Shown piece after piece: positions 21,395-33,449 of a stretch of DNA of 64,000 bases. Position numbers and translations under genes: made by a program. The notes beneath the pieces are model-generated. The model was not told the DNA's origin and did no database searches. It saw only the letters and a program-made list of their open reading frames with translations. How positions within the stretch are numbered: the first letter of the stretch is position 1; the number at the start of each line of letters is the position of its first letter. The DNA lies in the NCBI GenBank assembly GCA_030062745.1, contig CP099849.1:23114144-23178143 (forward strand), read 5' to 3'. The stretch is from Capitulum mitella. Lineage: Eukaryota > Arthropoda > Thecostraca > Pollicipedomorpha > Pollicipedidae.

Positions 21395-24089
21395 GTAACG
21401 CGCCGCCGGCCCGCCCGCCCGCATGGCTGCTCGCTCGCTGTCGCTGGCTGTGTCTGCGTGCCGGGTGGTGTGGTGGGGGCAGAGCGCACCGGCAGCCGGC
21501 GCGGGCACTTGGTCGCGCGTGTTTTCTAGTACCTCTGGCTTGATAAGGGGAATGAATGAAAGAGGCAGGAGATCGTGTGTGCTCAGCGTGTAGTACAGGC
21601 GTTGTTCTGCGTCAGGTGCTGGCTTTTCTCGTGGTTCTTTGTATTGGTGACGTCGTTTCGCCTGGATGCCCGGCTAAGTATTTGAGATTGGTTGCCTATG
21701 TTGTATGGTTTGTCTCTAGTAACCTAAATAATTGTTTGGTTTCCTCCAATCATATGTTTTTCTGGCGTTTCCCAAGGAACAACAATCATAACGCATTTTC
21801 GGCGTCGTGAATGCCTCATTTCGATAAGTTTGGCCTTAGAAATATTAAAAGAACTGCTTTATTCTGTCTTGTTTTTATAAATAGGGGGCCATTCAAAGCG
21901 TTTTTAAACACTTCATTCAGAGAAAAGTCATTCATTCTGAAATAAGTGTTTATTGACAAGGTCATTGTTTTTGTACACAGATTTTGAGCAAAACTGGCAT
22001 TTGTAGTGTTTGATATGAGCCACTGCAGGTTTTATCTCCACTGTATCCATTGTAGGACTGCTAACGATAAAAGTTAGTTGCTGTGTGGCAAGAAACATAC
22101 TATTATCCTACCACATTTCTGTCCTGTACCACCATTATCACTTCGAACATAACTACATTTGGACTGGCTGAACGTAAGGTAACCGCATCCAATCATTACC
22201 GTGTCAGGATAGTTCGGTCAATTGACCAGCCAGTTACGCAGATATGGCAGCTTCATACTTACTCGCTGGCACGAGCTTTGCCCCTGATTCCAGCGCGAGA
22301 AGACGTTACGGTCGTCAGCGACTCAGCATTACGACTCATTTAAGAGACAGGTCCCGATTTTTACATTGCGATAGAGATTAGAGCAAGAGATGGGCCACTC
22401 CAGAAGCAGTTAGGCTCAGCAACAGGGTGCCTACACGAAATGGAACTCACCCGAAAGCTCCAACTTGATGCTGGTCATTACGTGCCGGATTTAGACCCAT
22501 TTTCACTCCATCTCATCGTACTACCACGGTCCATTATCCACCACGGCTGTAGATTTGCTATGTCTAGCGTATCGGCGATCATACATCAGACTACGTCTGA
22601 GCTGGGTAGAACTAGCCGTTCTGAGAAAATGAAGGATAAGTTACCGGTGCATGGGTTACGGTTGCCGTCTACGCATCCATGGCCAATAAAATCGGTTGAT
22701 TCGTTACTTTTTCACTTTCATTGCTTAGGCTGGATAATTCTAATGACCGTCCAAAATCTGGAGTGTCCATAGCATATATGTTATTCTAATTCAAACCGTT
22801 ATATGCTCACTACGATGGGCTCGCAAGGGCTTTTTGCACTATGTTATGCTTTAGTTTAAGGACAGACGCATCCAAGGCACCAGGGATTCGGGTTTGTCTA
22901 CGCCAATCCGCATCTTTCAACGATTGTGTCGTCTTTGAAACGAGAGAAGCTCATGCATGAATGAATAAATCTATTGTTGCGATCACAAACCAGTTCGTCT
23001 TCGGGTAGATCGTAATCTCATATCAGCAGGCAAGCAAGGAGGCGATGCAGACATGTGTTGTATGTAAAATAACTTGATTGACCATTTCAGTTCTAATTTA
23101 GGGAGAAATGCGGTCATTCTTCTGTAGATGTGCTAGAGTTTGTTAAATCTGAGACTTTTCATTCCACCCACAGTTATGAATATGTAGTCGCAGATCCAGA
23201 GGGTTGGGAAAACCCTAACCTTTTCACGGTGTTGAACAAGGCAAATGTGGTCTGTGAGCGAGGATCAGGACATGTTTCCTGAAATGGCAGTGAAATGGCA
23301 CACACAATAAACCCTGGGTTTGAACATGGTGTTTCACGGGGAGCCTTACTTTCGCTTGAGCTCTCTCCCAGTAACTCTGAGCCACAACCACTGGCTGGAC
23401 CACATGGGGTTTCCCACGGTCGTTATCGGAAATAAGATATAAATTTTGGCTTGGTTCTTTCTTACAATGAGACACTGTCGTTTGTCAAGTGATAATATGT
23501 ATCCGAAGACATATTTTGTTGCAATGTGTGTTTTGATTTCAATATTTCATTCCAGATACACGTAATGAAGCAGTGTTCTCAAGCGCTTTAGGAATTTCAT
23601 TGCGCCGTGCAGGGACGTAGCCAGGGGGGCCATGGAGCAATGCCCCCCCCCCTGAGCCAAGCGGTCTACACTAAATACATATCGATTTCGCCCGAATACA
23701 AAATAGTGATCATATATATGTTGAAAAAGCAAACATTATGTGGATTCCTGTGGGTTAAATATGAGGCCAGTTACATATATCTGCTGCTTTTTCCTATAAA
23801 TTTCGCCATATGCCAGCGACATATGACAAAACTTGACATTTGGCCCTCCCCACTGGGGACAGTCTTGGCTACGTCCCTGGCGCCGTGGTGGTTCCTAGCG
23901 CACAGTGACCTTTCAATGTCCCGCAAGTACCGCACATTCTGTGTGCTTTATGATGCATTTTAGATGTTTCGTTGCCATTAGGCAGCTAAATAAATAAACA
24001 GATAAATGTCAGAGCTAAACGGGCCTTCATTGCCATGCAAACAAAACTTGTGGAGAATGTGCCGAGGGAAATAACACTGGACTTTTCAG
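21395..24089 (+). other. Possible Tdc intron 13; otherwise no gene
   Basis: AT-rich sequence whose only defined feature is the hAT MITE at 23610-23879. Frames at 22083-22343 and 22440-22772 resemble no known family and have no exon-like boundaries. Confidence 0.4.
23610..23879. mobile_element. hAT-type MITE, 270 bp, with perfect 8-bp target duplication
   Basis: The left end CAGGGACGTAGCCAGG (23610-23625) and the right end (complement of CAGGGACGTAGCCAAG, 23864-23879) match at 15 of 16 positions. They are flanked by an identical 8-bp duplication GCGCCGTG (23602-23609 and 23880-23887). CA...TG termini and an 8-bp duplication define the hAT superfamily. The element is too short to code for a transposase. 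The intact duplication suggests a fairly recent insertion. Confidence 0.9.
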
Positions 24090-24180
24090 GTTTCGCAATT
24101 GGGAAACCAAACTCACTATTCCGGCTGGCAACGCAGATGCTCGTCCGACCTCGCCATCTAGCGGCAATGGACATAAATGA
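24090..24180 (+). CDS. Tdc: Candidate Tdc last exon, version B (second of two)
   Basis: The acceptor GGACTTTTCAG (24079-24089) is good and supplies the G that completes an Arg codon (AG|G) after the 21311-21394 exon. The reading is FRNWETKLTIPAGNAD..., 29 codons to TGA at 24178-24180. Insect Tdc proteins, as I recall, have an RFRH-type sequence at this point, so (R)FRNWET is suggestive. The full version B protein would be 615 aa. A short exon of this kind can occur by chance in a 40-kb search, so confidence is limited. Confidence 0.33.
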
Positions 24181-25936
24181 AGGTTCTGGTCCTGACACGA
24201 TTACCGCTACTGTTCTGTATTGTAATATCCGTTCCAAATATTGGCTCGGAATGCTTGTGACTGTCAATTGATGTGGCTTCTTTGTTGTATACTGGTATCA
24301 ACGAATACAGGACAGCAAATGCATCGCGCAATTTCTCAGTGCAGCCACATTAGTCAGAGAAAATCTCTTCATCAGCGGAGCTGGAGGCCAAAGCAAATTC
24401 GAACTAACGTGCTTCAAAGACGCCAACACCTCACCAAGGGTAACAACAACCTTTTAATTGGCCTGCATAACAGTCTGGATACTTGTATCACATCATCAAC
24501 AAAAAGCACTTTTCTTACATCATTACATCATTTCATCGTTATAACAAAGCGACTTTTTAAAAAGCCCTTTCCTCTTTCGGATGTTTCGGCACAAACTGGC
24601 CTTCGCCAGTCCTTCGTAACGCTTGTGGTATGACGTGACAGAACTATGCGTGTTACGAACCGGTACTGTAGCAAGCAAATAGCGCTTCAGTTTATGATCG
24701 AGCTGGGAAGCGTAGTGGTTTCATTGTCTTCTTTTGACATACAGATCGGGTATTCAATCGTTTTCATTAACACATCATGTTCCGCGGCTATGAAGTATCT
24801 GAGTTCAAAACCCATGCATTTCAAAGAGCATTTCGTAAATGAAAGGGTGTTTACCCTTCCTTAAGGTGAAAAGGTTTTACATTAATGTCATTTTCGTTTG
24901 GATGTAATTTTAGAGTTATATATTACGATGCATACTGCCGACAGTGCGCGATTACAAAAGCCCCATGGAGATCCCGCACGATGATGCCCCGCTGGCAGTT
25001 AACGTCTTTTCGAGGGCTCACACAAATAAGGGCTCGTGGACCTTTATTGTGGAGACATCAGTGGAGGGCGTTTTACAAAGAGGCCTGCTTGAATGGGAAG
25101 TATTCCTCATCTTTGTGTTGAGGTGGCTCTTGTGCAAAGAGCGGACATGACCGACTTCAGTAAGATATATTACATAGCACAACCTCTTTAAAAAGCCTTT
25201 TTGTCAAAGGAACACTTTAAACAGAAGCATTAACTATTTCAAGCATACAGATCTTACGACATACCAAGGCTCAATGAAAATATCTGGATAATGTCCTAAA
25301 GCGAAATGATAACTGGATACAACTGAAGTCAATCTGTTTTGTCTTTCGATGATGGACACAAATGATTAGTTCATTGAAGGGATTAGTCTCATCGGTCCTT
25401 TTAAATCTTCTTTAATAAAAACGTATGTGACACCTACTCTGTTGTCTTACCGTCTTTCAATCGACAGTGTCAGGTGCCATTTTTCGCTGCGAACATTTTG
25501 CTACGTTATTAAAAAGATACAACTATTTATGTCATAAATTTCGCCAAAATGTAACCAAACTCACATGTAAAGACGAAGGAATCGATCTGAGAACTGCATA
25601 GTGGAGTTTATCTGGCCGTCGCAAATGAAAAAAGTGCAAAAAGAGCACAAACTATCTACCGAGGACGCAACACGCAGCACACGTCAACAACATCATCATT
25701 ACCTGGCTTATATCTGGTCATCGTCGGAGTCCGTTATTGCTACAGTAACAGCATATGTAAGGGTTATACATCCTTGACCGAGCTATGGCCCTCTAGTACC
25801 TTAGGTTAAATGGCAGGCCGCACGATTATGATGGGTTATACTGCAAAGTACGTATAATAAATCACAATACGCAATTTTTTAAAGCAAATCTAGTTGCCAT
25901 GATCACACACACACGGATAAAGTACAACTGGGCAAG
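24181..25936. other. AT-rich stretch, nothing recognised
   Basis: No repeat, RNA gene or plausible exon was found. AATAAA occurs near 25417 and 25858 and could serve a transcript ending at 24180, but both are more than 1 kb away. Confidence 0.5.
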
Positions 25937-26640
25937 TCAACGATCAAAGGTCTTCCACGGACCACGGGCTGGCGTAGAAGGGTCAAGACCTGCCTCCTGA
26001 GGAGAACAATGGAGTTCGGGCCCTGCTAGGCGGCGCGTGCGTCTAAAAAGACGGAAACATTTCCGACAGCTGAAAAGCCTTTCGGTGCGGCCGGCTGCGA
26101 AGGTCCGGTCGGCCGCCAGGACAGACGGCCGCACATTAACGGCGGAGCCGTCACGGCGCCTATTCATCACCAGCGCGCCGGATTTTCTGGGCTCTCGGCA
26201 AGCGCACCATTAGCGGCGCCCCAGTGACCGTCTTACTCGGCTGCCAGCAAACCCGGCCGCGAATCAATTCCGCCCGCCGCCGGCCGACCGGCCATCTGGA
26301 GACCGTCAATTACGTCAGGTGCGCGCCGCTCGCTAACAGTACCCGGGTCGGCCGGGTCGGCCGAGGTCACTGGGGCGCGAGGCGGCGGCGGGCGCCGGCG
26401 GACGGCGCGACCCGGCCGACCCGGCGACCCCGGCGGCCGGGGAGCGGCAGCCCGGCCGACCGCCGCCGGCGACGTCCGCGACCTGTCCGCGGCCGGTCGG
26501 CAGAACGACGCCCTGAGCCGGCCCGGCGACGAGGCCGCGGAACACGCAGGGAAGAAGTGCACGTCGAGGGCGAACTGACGTGGCCGGCGCAGATTTCACG
26601 TATCGAAAAAAGTCATCTGTAGGACTGAAATTCCATGGGA
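25937..26640. other. GC/CpG-rich island
   Basis: CpG-dense sequence (densest at 26330-26560) open on both strands with Arg/Pro/Ala-rich translations. It may be a promoter-type island or simply a compositional block. No start codon with recognisable coding sequence follows. Confidence 0.4.
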
Positions 26641-26649
26641 TTTCCTTTC

Positions 26650-26765
26650 CTCCCTTCTTCCCCTTCTGTATCTCTCCCTCCTCCCCCCTTTCTCTCTCTA
26701 TCTATCTCTCTATCTTTGTCCGCCTGTCTTTCTGTCTGTATGTCTCTCCGTCTGTCACCATGTCC
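26650..26765 (+). repeat. CT-rich microsatellite tract
   Basis: TCTC, CTAT and TCTGTC short repeats on a pyrimidine-only background, giving Ser/Leu-rich spurious frames. Confidence 0.75.
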
Positions 26766-27409
26766 TTATGTTATATGCATCTTCCTTCTCTCTTTCCTCC
26801 TATCGCAGTACATTATTCGGTTCAAGACACTTCCGCATCTCATGTAGCTTCCGCACCGGTTGGGGAACGATGCAGTGTGCGGCAAGAGGCACGACCGCTG
26901 GTAAAAGCGTCAGGTGTGGTTTTGGGTCTCACGAATCAATTATGATTCCGTCGGTGGCCTACTTGAAGGATTGCTTTCTTTAGCCTACTGTCGCATGAAT
27001 ACGTATGGGGACATATTAACCGAATACCAGCATGCCTGTCCACGCACGAATCGAGAACAGAAAACGCCGAACGGGAGCGTCCCCAAACGCGAAACGATGC
27101 CACGATTCTCATTCAGTTGTTTGTTTGTGGAGCGTCACGATGGCCGCTCACCAGGAGGCCGCGAGAGCCGAGCTTGCAGGCGGTCGGCTCCGTGGCCGGG
27201 TCGGCACACAAAGCCGGCCTGCTGATCACGTGAGGAACAGGCGATCCGCGCTGTGAGTGCCACTCCTGTTCGCGGGATGACTCGGCGATTTGTGCAGCGC
27301 AGCCGACTGACTGGCGGCGAATCGGAGCTGCCTCGCGGGCAATGAGCGCCGGTCCTCGTTAATATTTCTCGGGTTCATCCCAAGTCCAGCAGCCACGCTC
27401 TATTAGTCT

Positions 27410-27630
27410 AGAAGTCTGTCAGTCTGTCAGTGTGTCATTCTGCTGTTCTGGCGGTCCGCCGGTCCGCCGGTCAGATGCTCTTCTGGCCTCCTAGTTTGTC
27501 GGTCTGGCGGTCCACCGCTTTTTCTGCCAGTCTGCCAAACTGCCAGTCTACCAGTCAGCCGGCCTGCCTGCCAGTCTGCCAGGTTACCGTTGCATCGGCC
27601 TGTCATTCTGCCATCGTATTCTGTCAGCAT
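27410..27630 (+). repeat. Imperfect short tandem repeats (GTCTGCCA / GGTCCGCC types)
   Basis: Units such as GTCTGTCA, CGGTCCGC and CTGCCAGT of 8-12 bases recur in mixed order. Both strands are open across it, which explains the Gln/Arg/Thr-rich frames. Confidence 0.65.
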
Positions 27631-28084
27631 GACAACTTCATGACCTGCCGGCCTGCTCCTAAGTTTTGCGAGACGAATTTATCGCGTTTGTATCCGCGCA
27701 GCACAGATAATTTTCCACACCTTTTGCGTTGAAAACATACGCAAATGTTTCAGGACAGCAGAGTTTACGGTAGCTGTTTTCCTCGTCTCTGTTGCCAACC
27801 ATGGCATGCCAAGCAGAGGACGGCAAAAACGGGCGACAGACGGCGGCGGCAGAGCGCAGCCCGGTAGCCATCCGTTAGCTTTGAGTCATCTGCACACGGC
27901 GCGTCGTCTCCGAACGGACGAGAGTCGACAGATGTTCGGCCGGCCGCGGACGGCCGCTGGACTCATCGGCCTCCTGCAGCCTTTCAAAGACACGGCTAAT
28001 CGCCTTGGTACACTTTGATCCTTCGGTCGATAACAAATGGTCATGAAAGGCGGTCTGCCCGCCTCGCTCCGGATAAAACGACGC

Positions 28085-28390
28085 GTCATCCCGGCGCCCA
28101 GCACGGGGCAGCGGGCTTCGTCACGCCGCAGGTCACGTCGCACAGCGCCACGCTGACCGGCAGCACCACGTATAGCACCGGCCGGCAGCGTCACGTCGCG
28201 TAACCAGTGGGCCACATCACGAGATATCAGTGCTGCATGTCGTATCACAGAACATCACACTGGCCGGTAGCGTTACGTAACGTCATGCCAGCGGACCACA
28301 TCACAAAACGTCAGACCGCCGCGGGCCACCTCGCAGGGCATCACACCGGCCGGCCGTCTTACGTAACTTCAGACCACCGGACCGCATTCC
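28085..28390 (+). repeat. Imperfect tandem repeat with CATCACA..GGCCGG units
   Basis: About four units of roughly 55-65 bp share CACGTCG/TACGTAAC, GACC(A/G)C(A/C)TC.C and CATCACACNGGCCGG blocks. GTTACGTAAC and TTACGTAAC palindromes recur in it. Confidence 0.5.
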
Positions 28391-28699
28391 AATGCATCGT
28401 ACCAGGGCTGAAGAGAACCAACGGCGGCAGTGGATTATATCAAAGAGAATATTACTCGCAAGGCCTGTATAATAGACACATGCAGTGGAACTTTTCCATA
28501 GCGAGGACAATTTTGCCCTGTTTCACTTGCACCACGATGGGATAATGTTTAATTTTCCAAATTATGCAGGAAGTTTCCCCTTAACGCCTTGCTTCCAACA
28601 TACATACATGGTCGTTTAAGGACGCGGTCGCTTTCATCAGCCGAATATCAACATTTCTATTTATCGTTTTTACCTAGCTAAGATCATGTCGTCATTTAT

Positions 28700-31300
28700 G
28701 CGTCCTGCTGTCTTCAGAGAAGTGGATGCGTCATGAACCATGGCCAGGTATTAAGAACAATGACTGCCTGAGTCCTGTGGATTGTGGGTCCTCTCCTAAT
28801 ATCACATTTGTTCTCTTAACCTCGGGAACTAGACGATTTGCAGACGCAACGTCGAACATTTTATCGTTCTCGTTGCAGAGCGAAGCATATATTCCTCGAT
28901 CAGCGCACGTTGTGGCTCGACTGGAAACATTCCCAGCGATTTCCTGCATTAGTGCAGCATTAGTTTTCTTCACCTTCGCGAACTGCAAGCCAGAACGCTC
29001 ATTGACGACAGAGCCAATTCAAGCTGTGTTCGCCTAGCAGATTTATGGCCCGACTGTCACACTCAGCGTCACCGACCATCGCGGTTTTCGAGACTCTTAA
29101 AGTCGGTTTCAGCGACGATGGGCGAGGCCTGGCACCTGACAAGCAAGGCCTGGCAGAACGAGCAGACGGTAAACATGTATTTCCCCTGGCCGGCCGCAGG
29201 ATTGACGTGAACCGGTGCGGTGACGTGAACCATCACACGTGACCGAATTACAGCGTCGGCTGTCCGTCGCCCACCGGGGATAAACAAGGGGGGACGGTGA
29301 GACGGGATAATGATGGTATGCATGGTCACACCCGGGGCGGTTTCCGGGAGGAGACGTCAGCTGTTACCTGCGGTGGCCCGCTCGACGCAGGAGGCCACAG
29401 GCGCAACAGAGGGAGGAAGTAGGGCACTGGGAGCCGGCAGAGGAACGTGCCGCGACCCTGACTCGGTGTTTATGCCGGCTGGAATTTGTTGATCACTGAC
29501 CGCCTACCCGGCGCCATCTAATTGGAACTGCCTCGCAAGGGCTGGGGGATAATAACAATTACCTGCCACAAGCAAACAATTAGGGTTGGCCGTAAATGAT
29601 ATCCTGTGGGCTTATGGATGCATCGATAACTTGTGTTATTTCCTACATCATCCATGCAAGGGATCTGTAATTTGTTGGAGCTACAGTAGTGAAGATTATT
29701 GCCTGCCTGAACTCCTGGAAGACTTTCCAAAATATCAGTGCGTTACATGTGCTGAATCATACAAATATAAAAGCGATGATAAGTAACTGGAGATTGTGAG
29801 TGCTTTGGGGATATAAAGGAAAAGATCAGACGTTGCGCATTTGGAACTCTAGGCACGTCTTCTTTAAGCAAAGCACTCCAACGAAATCCTAACCGAGTTT
29901 TATTAAATTTCCCTAAAATCAAAGGGTATAAGGGAGTGGCACAAGCAGCAATGCACTGAAGAATTGCTCTGAAGAAGGATAGCAGGACAGCGGCCATGAT
30001 TTCATCATGAGGGGACAGAAAACCCTCGTCTTTCATTGTTTATTAGAGGAAGGCAGTTTCCCTTAAATGTCGTGAAAAAGGCATCTTACGTTGTGCGACC
30101 TTTTGTGTTTCATTGTATTCTGCTCCAAGTCGTGAAATAAAATGGCCGAAAACCATCGAGAAATATGCTTTTGGAGTTGGTAAGGTTATTCAGCAGGACG
30201 ACCAGGGCCTCTCGGTTCCCGCTGAAAACTTATGGTGGATCCCTTGATAGCAATTCAACACATGCATTTAAAACGAAATGGCGAAGTATACAGCAGTGAT
30301 GTGACTTGTTTGGCCATTTTGAGGCTGAAGATTATCATATCAAAGGCCCGCTTCTGCCAGCGCTTGGGTGTCACGAGCGTAACATACCCATGATTTACTT
30401 CTTCGGTGCGTCGACCTCTTTCCTTTTTGTTGCGCAAAGTAGATTTGACGCAGATGGGAGGTTACCATACGTGATAAAATGCCCTTGTTGTCACTAAGTT
30501 AAACAGATGTTACAAAAAGGTGCGGGTTTAACGTCCATCTTTACATAGAAGAAAAGGCATCTTGAGGAAGCATGTTATTTGCCTGGTTGCGCCTATATGC
30601 ACAAACTTGCGGCATTCATCCACAGGCGTAAAAATGCAAATTTTCCTTGGGGTGTCCATCTCTGTCAGTCATATTACTGTATTTAAAGTTAACAATGGCT
30701 TTTTTACATAAATTTGATCGAGATGACCTATTAGGTAAAGTGCTTGGAATTCACGCAATTAATTCTAGGCAGATTTTATTGCACTGATTCTGAATCTCAC
30801 AGCCGCAATTCCAGGGAACGGCTAACTTCGTGGAAAAGTGTAAAATGTTGTCATGGTTACGATACCGACTGTCTGGTATTCAGGATAACCCTCTATTGGC
30901 CAGCGACGAACCAACAAGCGAGTCAAATAATGAAGGCCAAAAACCCTGAACCCCTCTTCTCAGGACGGGAAGAGCAGCGCTCTGCCAATGGGTGAGCCGA
31001 TCATCTTATACCGGCCCGTATGCATCTGGATCAATATTTAGACAATGTCAGAATTTCTTTAAATCACACCTCGTAAAAGCAAAACCCTCACCCAATGAGC
31101 TCCTATTAAGACGACAACGCTGCCATCGCTACAGTATTTTTCCAAGTTGCCATGTATTTAGTTCATATTGGCCCCAACTAAAAATTAAAAACTTCACATG
31201 ACCCATGAAACATGTTCGCAATGATATAAAACAGGACCAAACCAATTTTAGGCAAAGAGCAATGAGCCCTGAGGGCAGGCAGATACGGCTGACGTTTAAA
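28700..31300. other. Intergenic or intronic sequence, no gene recognised
   Basis: Mixed composition. A direct repeat TGACGTGAACC at 29203-29213 and 29221-29231 (18 bp apart) is the only small motif I note. No coding exon, RNA or element ends were found. Confidence 0.45.
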
Positions 31301-31449
31301 AGCGATGGGAAGCAAATGGCTTGACAGGAGCTGTAACGGCTGTTACAGTTCCGTTGGCTGCAGGGCTGCAGACAGCAGTCCATTTGCACCCCATGACTCC
31401 TCGTTCCGTCATTGATGTGCTCTTCTCAATCTCTCGGCCACCCAGCCGT

Positions 31450-33000
31450 TCTCGTCCTTGCCTTATTACGTCTGCCCCACTTAGTCTGACCCCACGGCTC
31501 CTCCCATGCAATCTGACCCGATCATTTCCCGACTGGCTCCCACACGGGCCCATCTGCATTCTGCCCCCATTCAGTCGGCGCGCGGGTCGGACGCCCACCT
31601 CCGGGACCTGTTCGGCCCATTCATCTCCGGCCCGGCCGTCCGCCAGCCCACAGCGGCCGGCCGCCGCCGGCGCCGCCTTGAAGAGGTCGGGCCGGCGGCC
31701 GGCGGGCGGCTGCATTCCTCGGCGCCGGCCCGGCGGCCGCGTGTCGCCAGGATGCGCGCCGCGCACGGAAACGGGTCAGCGGGACCGGCGCGGGCGTTTT
31801 TCTGACGGCGCGCTCCGCGTACGGGCCGCCGCCGCACCGGCCGCCGGCTCCGCAGCCGTTTTTGCCGCGGTGAGATGGAGATGAATGGGGAGGAGTAACG
31901 AGGGCGTTTGTATGAGCTCCGCGGACGCGGCACTCCGCAGGGTGTGTCGCTACGTTTGGATGTTATCGGCGATATTTTTACTGTTGTGTGTCCCTTTGGC
32001 CGGTCGTAAACTATCCTCGTCATTCATGTGTATAGTTTTTATTCCGAGCGTGGACGTAAGAATGTCAAGATACGGAGATGACGCGAGGTTTTTTGTCAGT
32101 TTTCTTCTGCTCCCAAAAACAGGCGATGACTCATCTCAAGTTTGCAGACACAGAAAGCGATATTCTTCGTGCGGAATGCCAACGAGATGTACAGGACAAC
32201 CAATGCGCATTCGTTTTGAAGTCGCCACCACTCCTGGTTCCTATTTCTGGTACCAGAAACTGGAGCAGCCGAGAGGAATGTGGCGAGGCTGAAGTCTTCC
32301 GAACTGTGAGGTCTGAACGACAATAAGAATGCCTCTAACGGTAGTGTTCTTTCGTTCGTTCGTAGCGTTCGCACTGGGCGAATGCCCTTCAGTGAGGCGG
32401 CCGTGCTCGGCCTTGATCTTGACTGGTTGCCACTCCTCGCCCTCCAACATCAGCACCCTCGACTTCAGCCGCACAGCCAACGCTGGCGCTCTGAGCCAGA
32501 TCCCGCCGGCTGGAGGGCGGCTCTGTGGGACTCGTCGTCCGGACCAGCCTGGTGAGCCGTCTGTCAGGCTGGACGCCGGTGCCGCTCCAGCGGCGGCTGT
32601 CATCGGCGCCCGGAGCAAACCGTCGTCGGGTACGGAGCCGAGCTTGATGTGGTTCCGCCGCCAGAGTCTCGGGAGCTCCACGCCGTTTCGTCGCTCAGGC
32701 AGCACTGCGCGAGGATCAGCAGCTCCTCCCTGCGGCCGCTCGGCCGGCAGCTCTGGGGCAGGACCGGCAGCCCCTTCCGTGCCGGCAGCGCCGCTCTGCA
32801 TATGGCGAACGAAAGTCGGCCTGGTTTCGCCAGCGCTGCCACGCCGGCCATAACTGTCACGATCCGGGCGGCGTGCGAACAATGGCGCGGCCACGTCCGT
32901 TTCCGGCGTCAGGTCGCCCGGCGGCCTGCCGCTTCTCACGGCCTGTCTCCGTGGGCTCCGTCTCGGCGACTTGTGACCGGACGGCGCCACACAGAGCGGT
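31450..33000. other. GC-rich blocks with exon-like fragments
   Basis: CpG-rich at 31560-31870 and 32390-32990. Within the second, 32396-32532 has an acceptor-like CCCTTCAG and a donor-like GTGAGC and is open in more than one frame, so coding cannot be separated from composition. Long frames occur on both strands (for example 32241-32990 on minus), but none resembles a known protein. Confidence 0.35.
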
Positions 33001-33449
33001 GATTGATGTGGTATTCTTCAGCAAAATGGGGGCTTTGCGGCTTTCTAGGCGCGAGCTGATACGCCCCCAGTAACATCTGAATCAAGGGTGTACAAAGAAG
33101 TTGTGGACGGGACGTGCAGAAGCTTCTAAATTTGTCAGCGCATCCGTGTGACTCACATCATCTGGATAGTCGCTTCCTCGTTACGTAGCAGTGAACAGCG
33201 ACTCGGGCGGACAGCTGACAGCCTCACTCATGCTGTTATGACTGTCGTCTGTGAAACCAGTCCGACTGAGCGTTGCACGGAGGCACGCCGGTCGCCACGG
33301 TCACCTGGCCTTACGTCAGGGTCAGGCACGCCGCGTGACGACCTCAACCGCGCCGACGGGCAGGTTTTGAACCTGTTCTTTGTCACGCGGCTGAACTGGT
33401 CCGGTCTTCGCGCAGACTCGGATCAGCTGAGAGTGTAAGTGGCAGTGAT

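Noticed and set aside
32241-32990. 249-codon minus-strand frame and a 174-codon plus-strand frame on the same DNA
   Set aside because: Both strands are open at once because stop codons are rare in this GC-rich block. Neither translation resembles a known family or has conserved motifs.
33363-33437. Exon-like segment ending at a GTAAGT donor (VLNLFFVTRLNW...)
   Set aside because: Splice-like boundaries are present, but the peptide is short, is not recognised, and has no partner exons in phase nearby.
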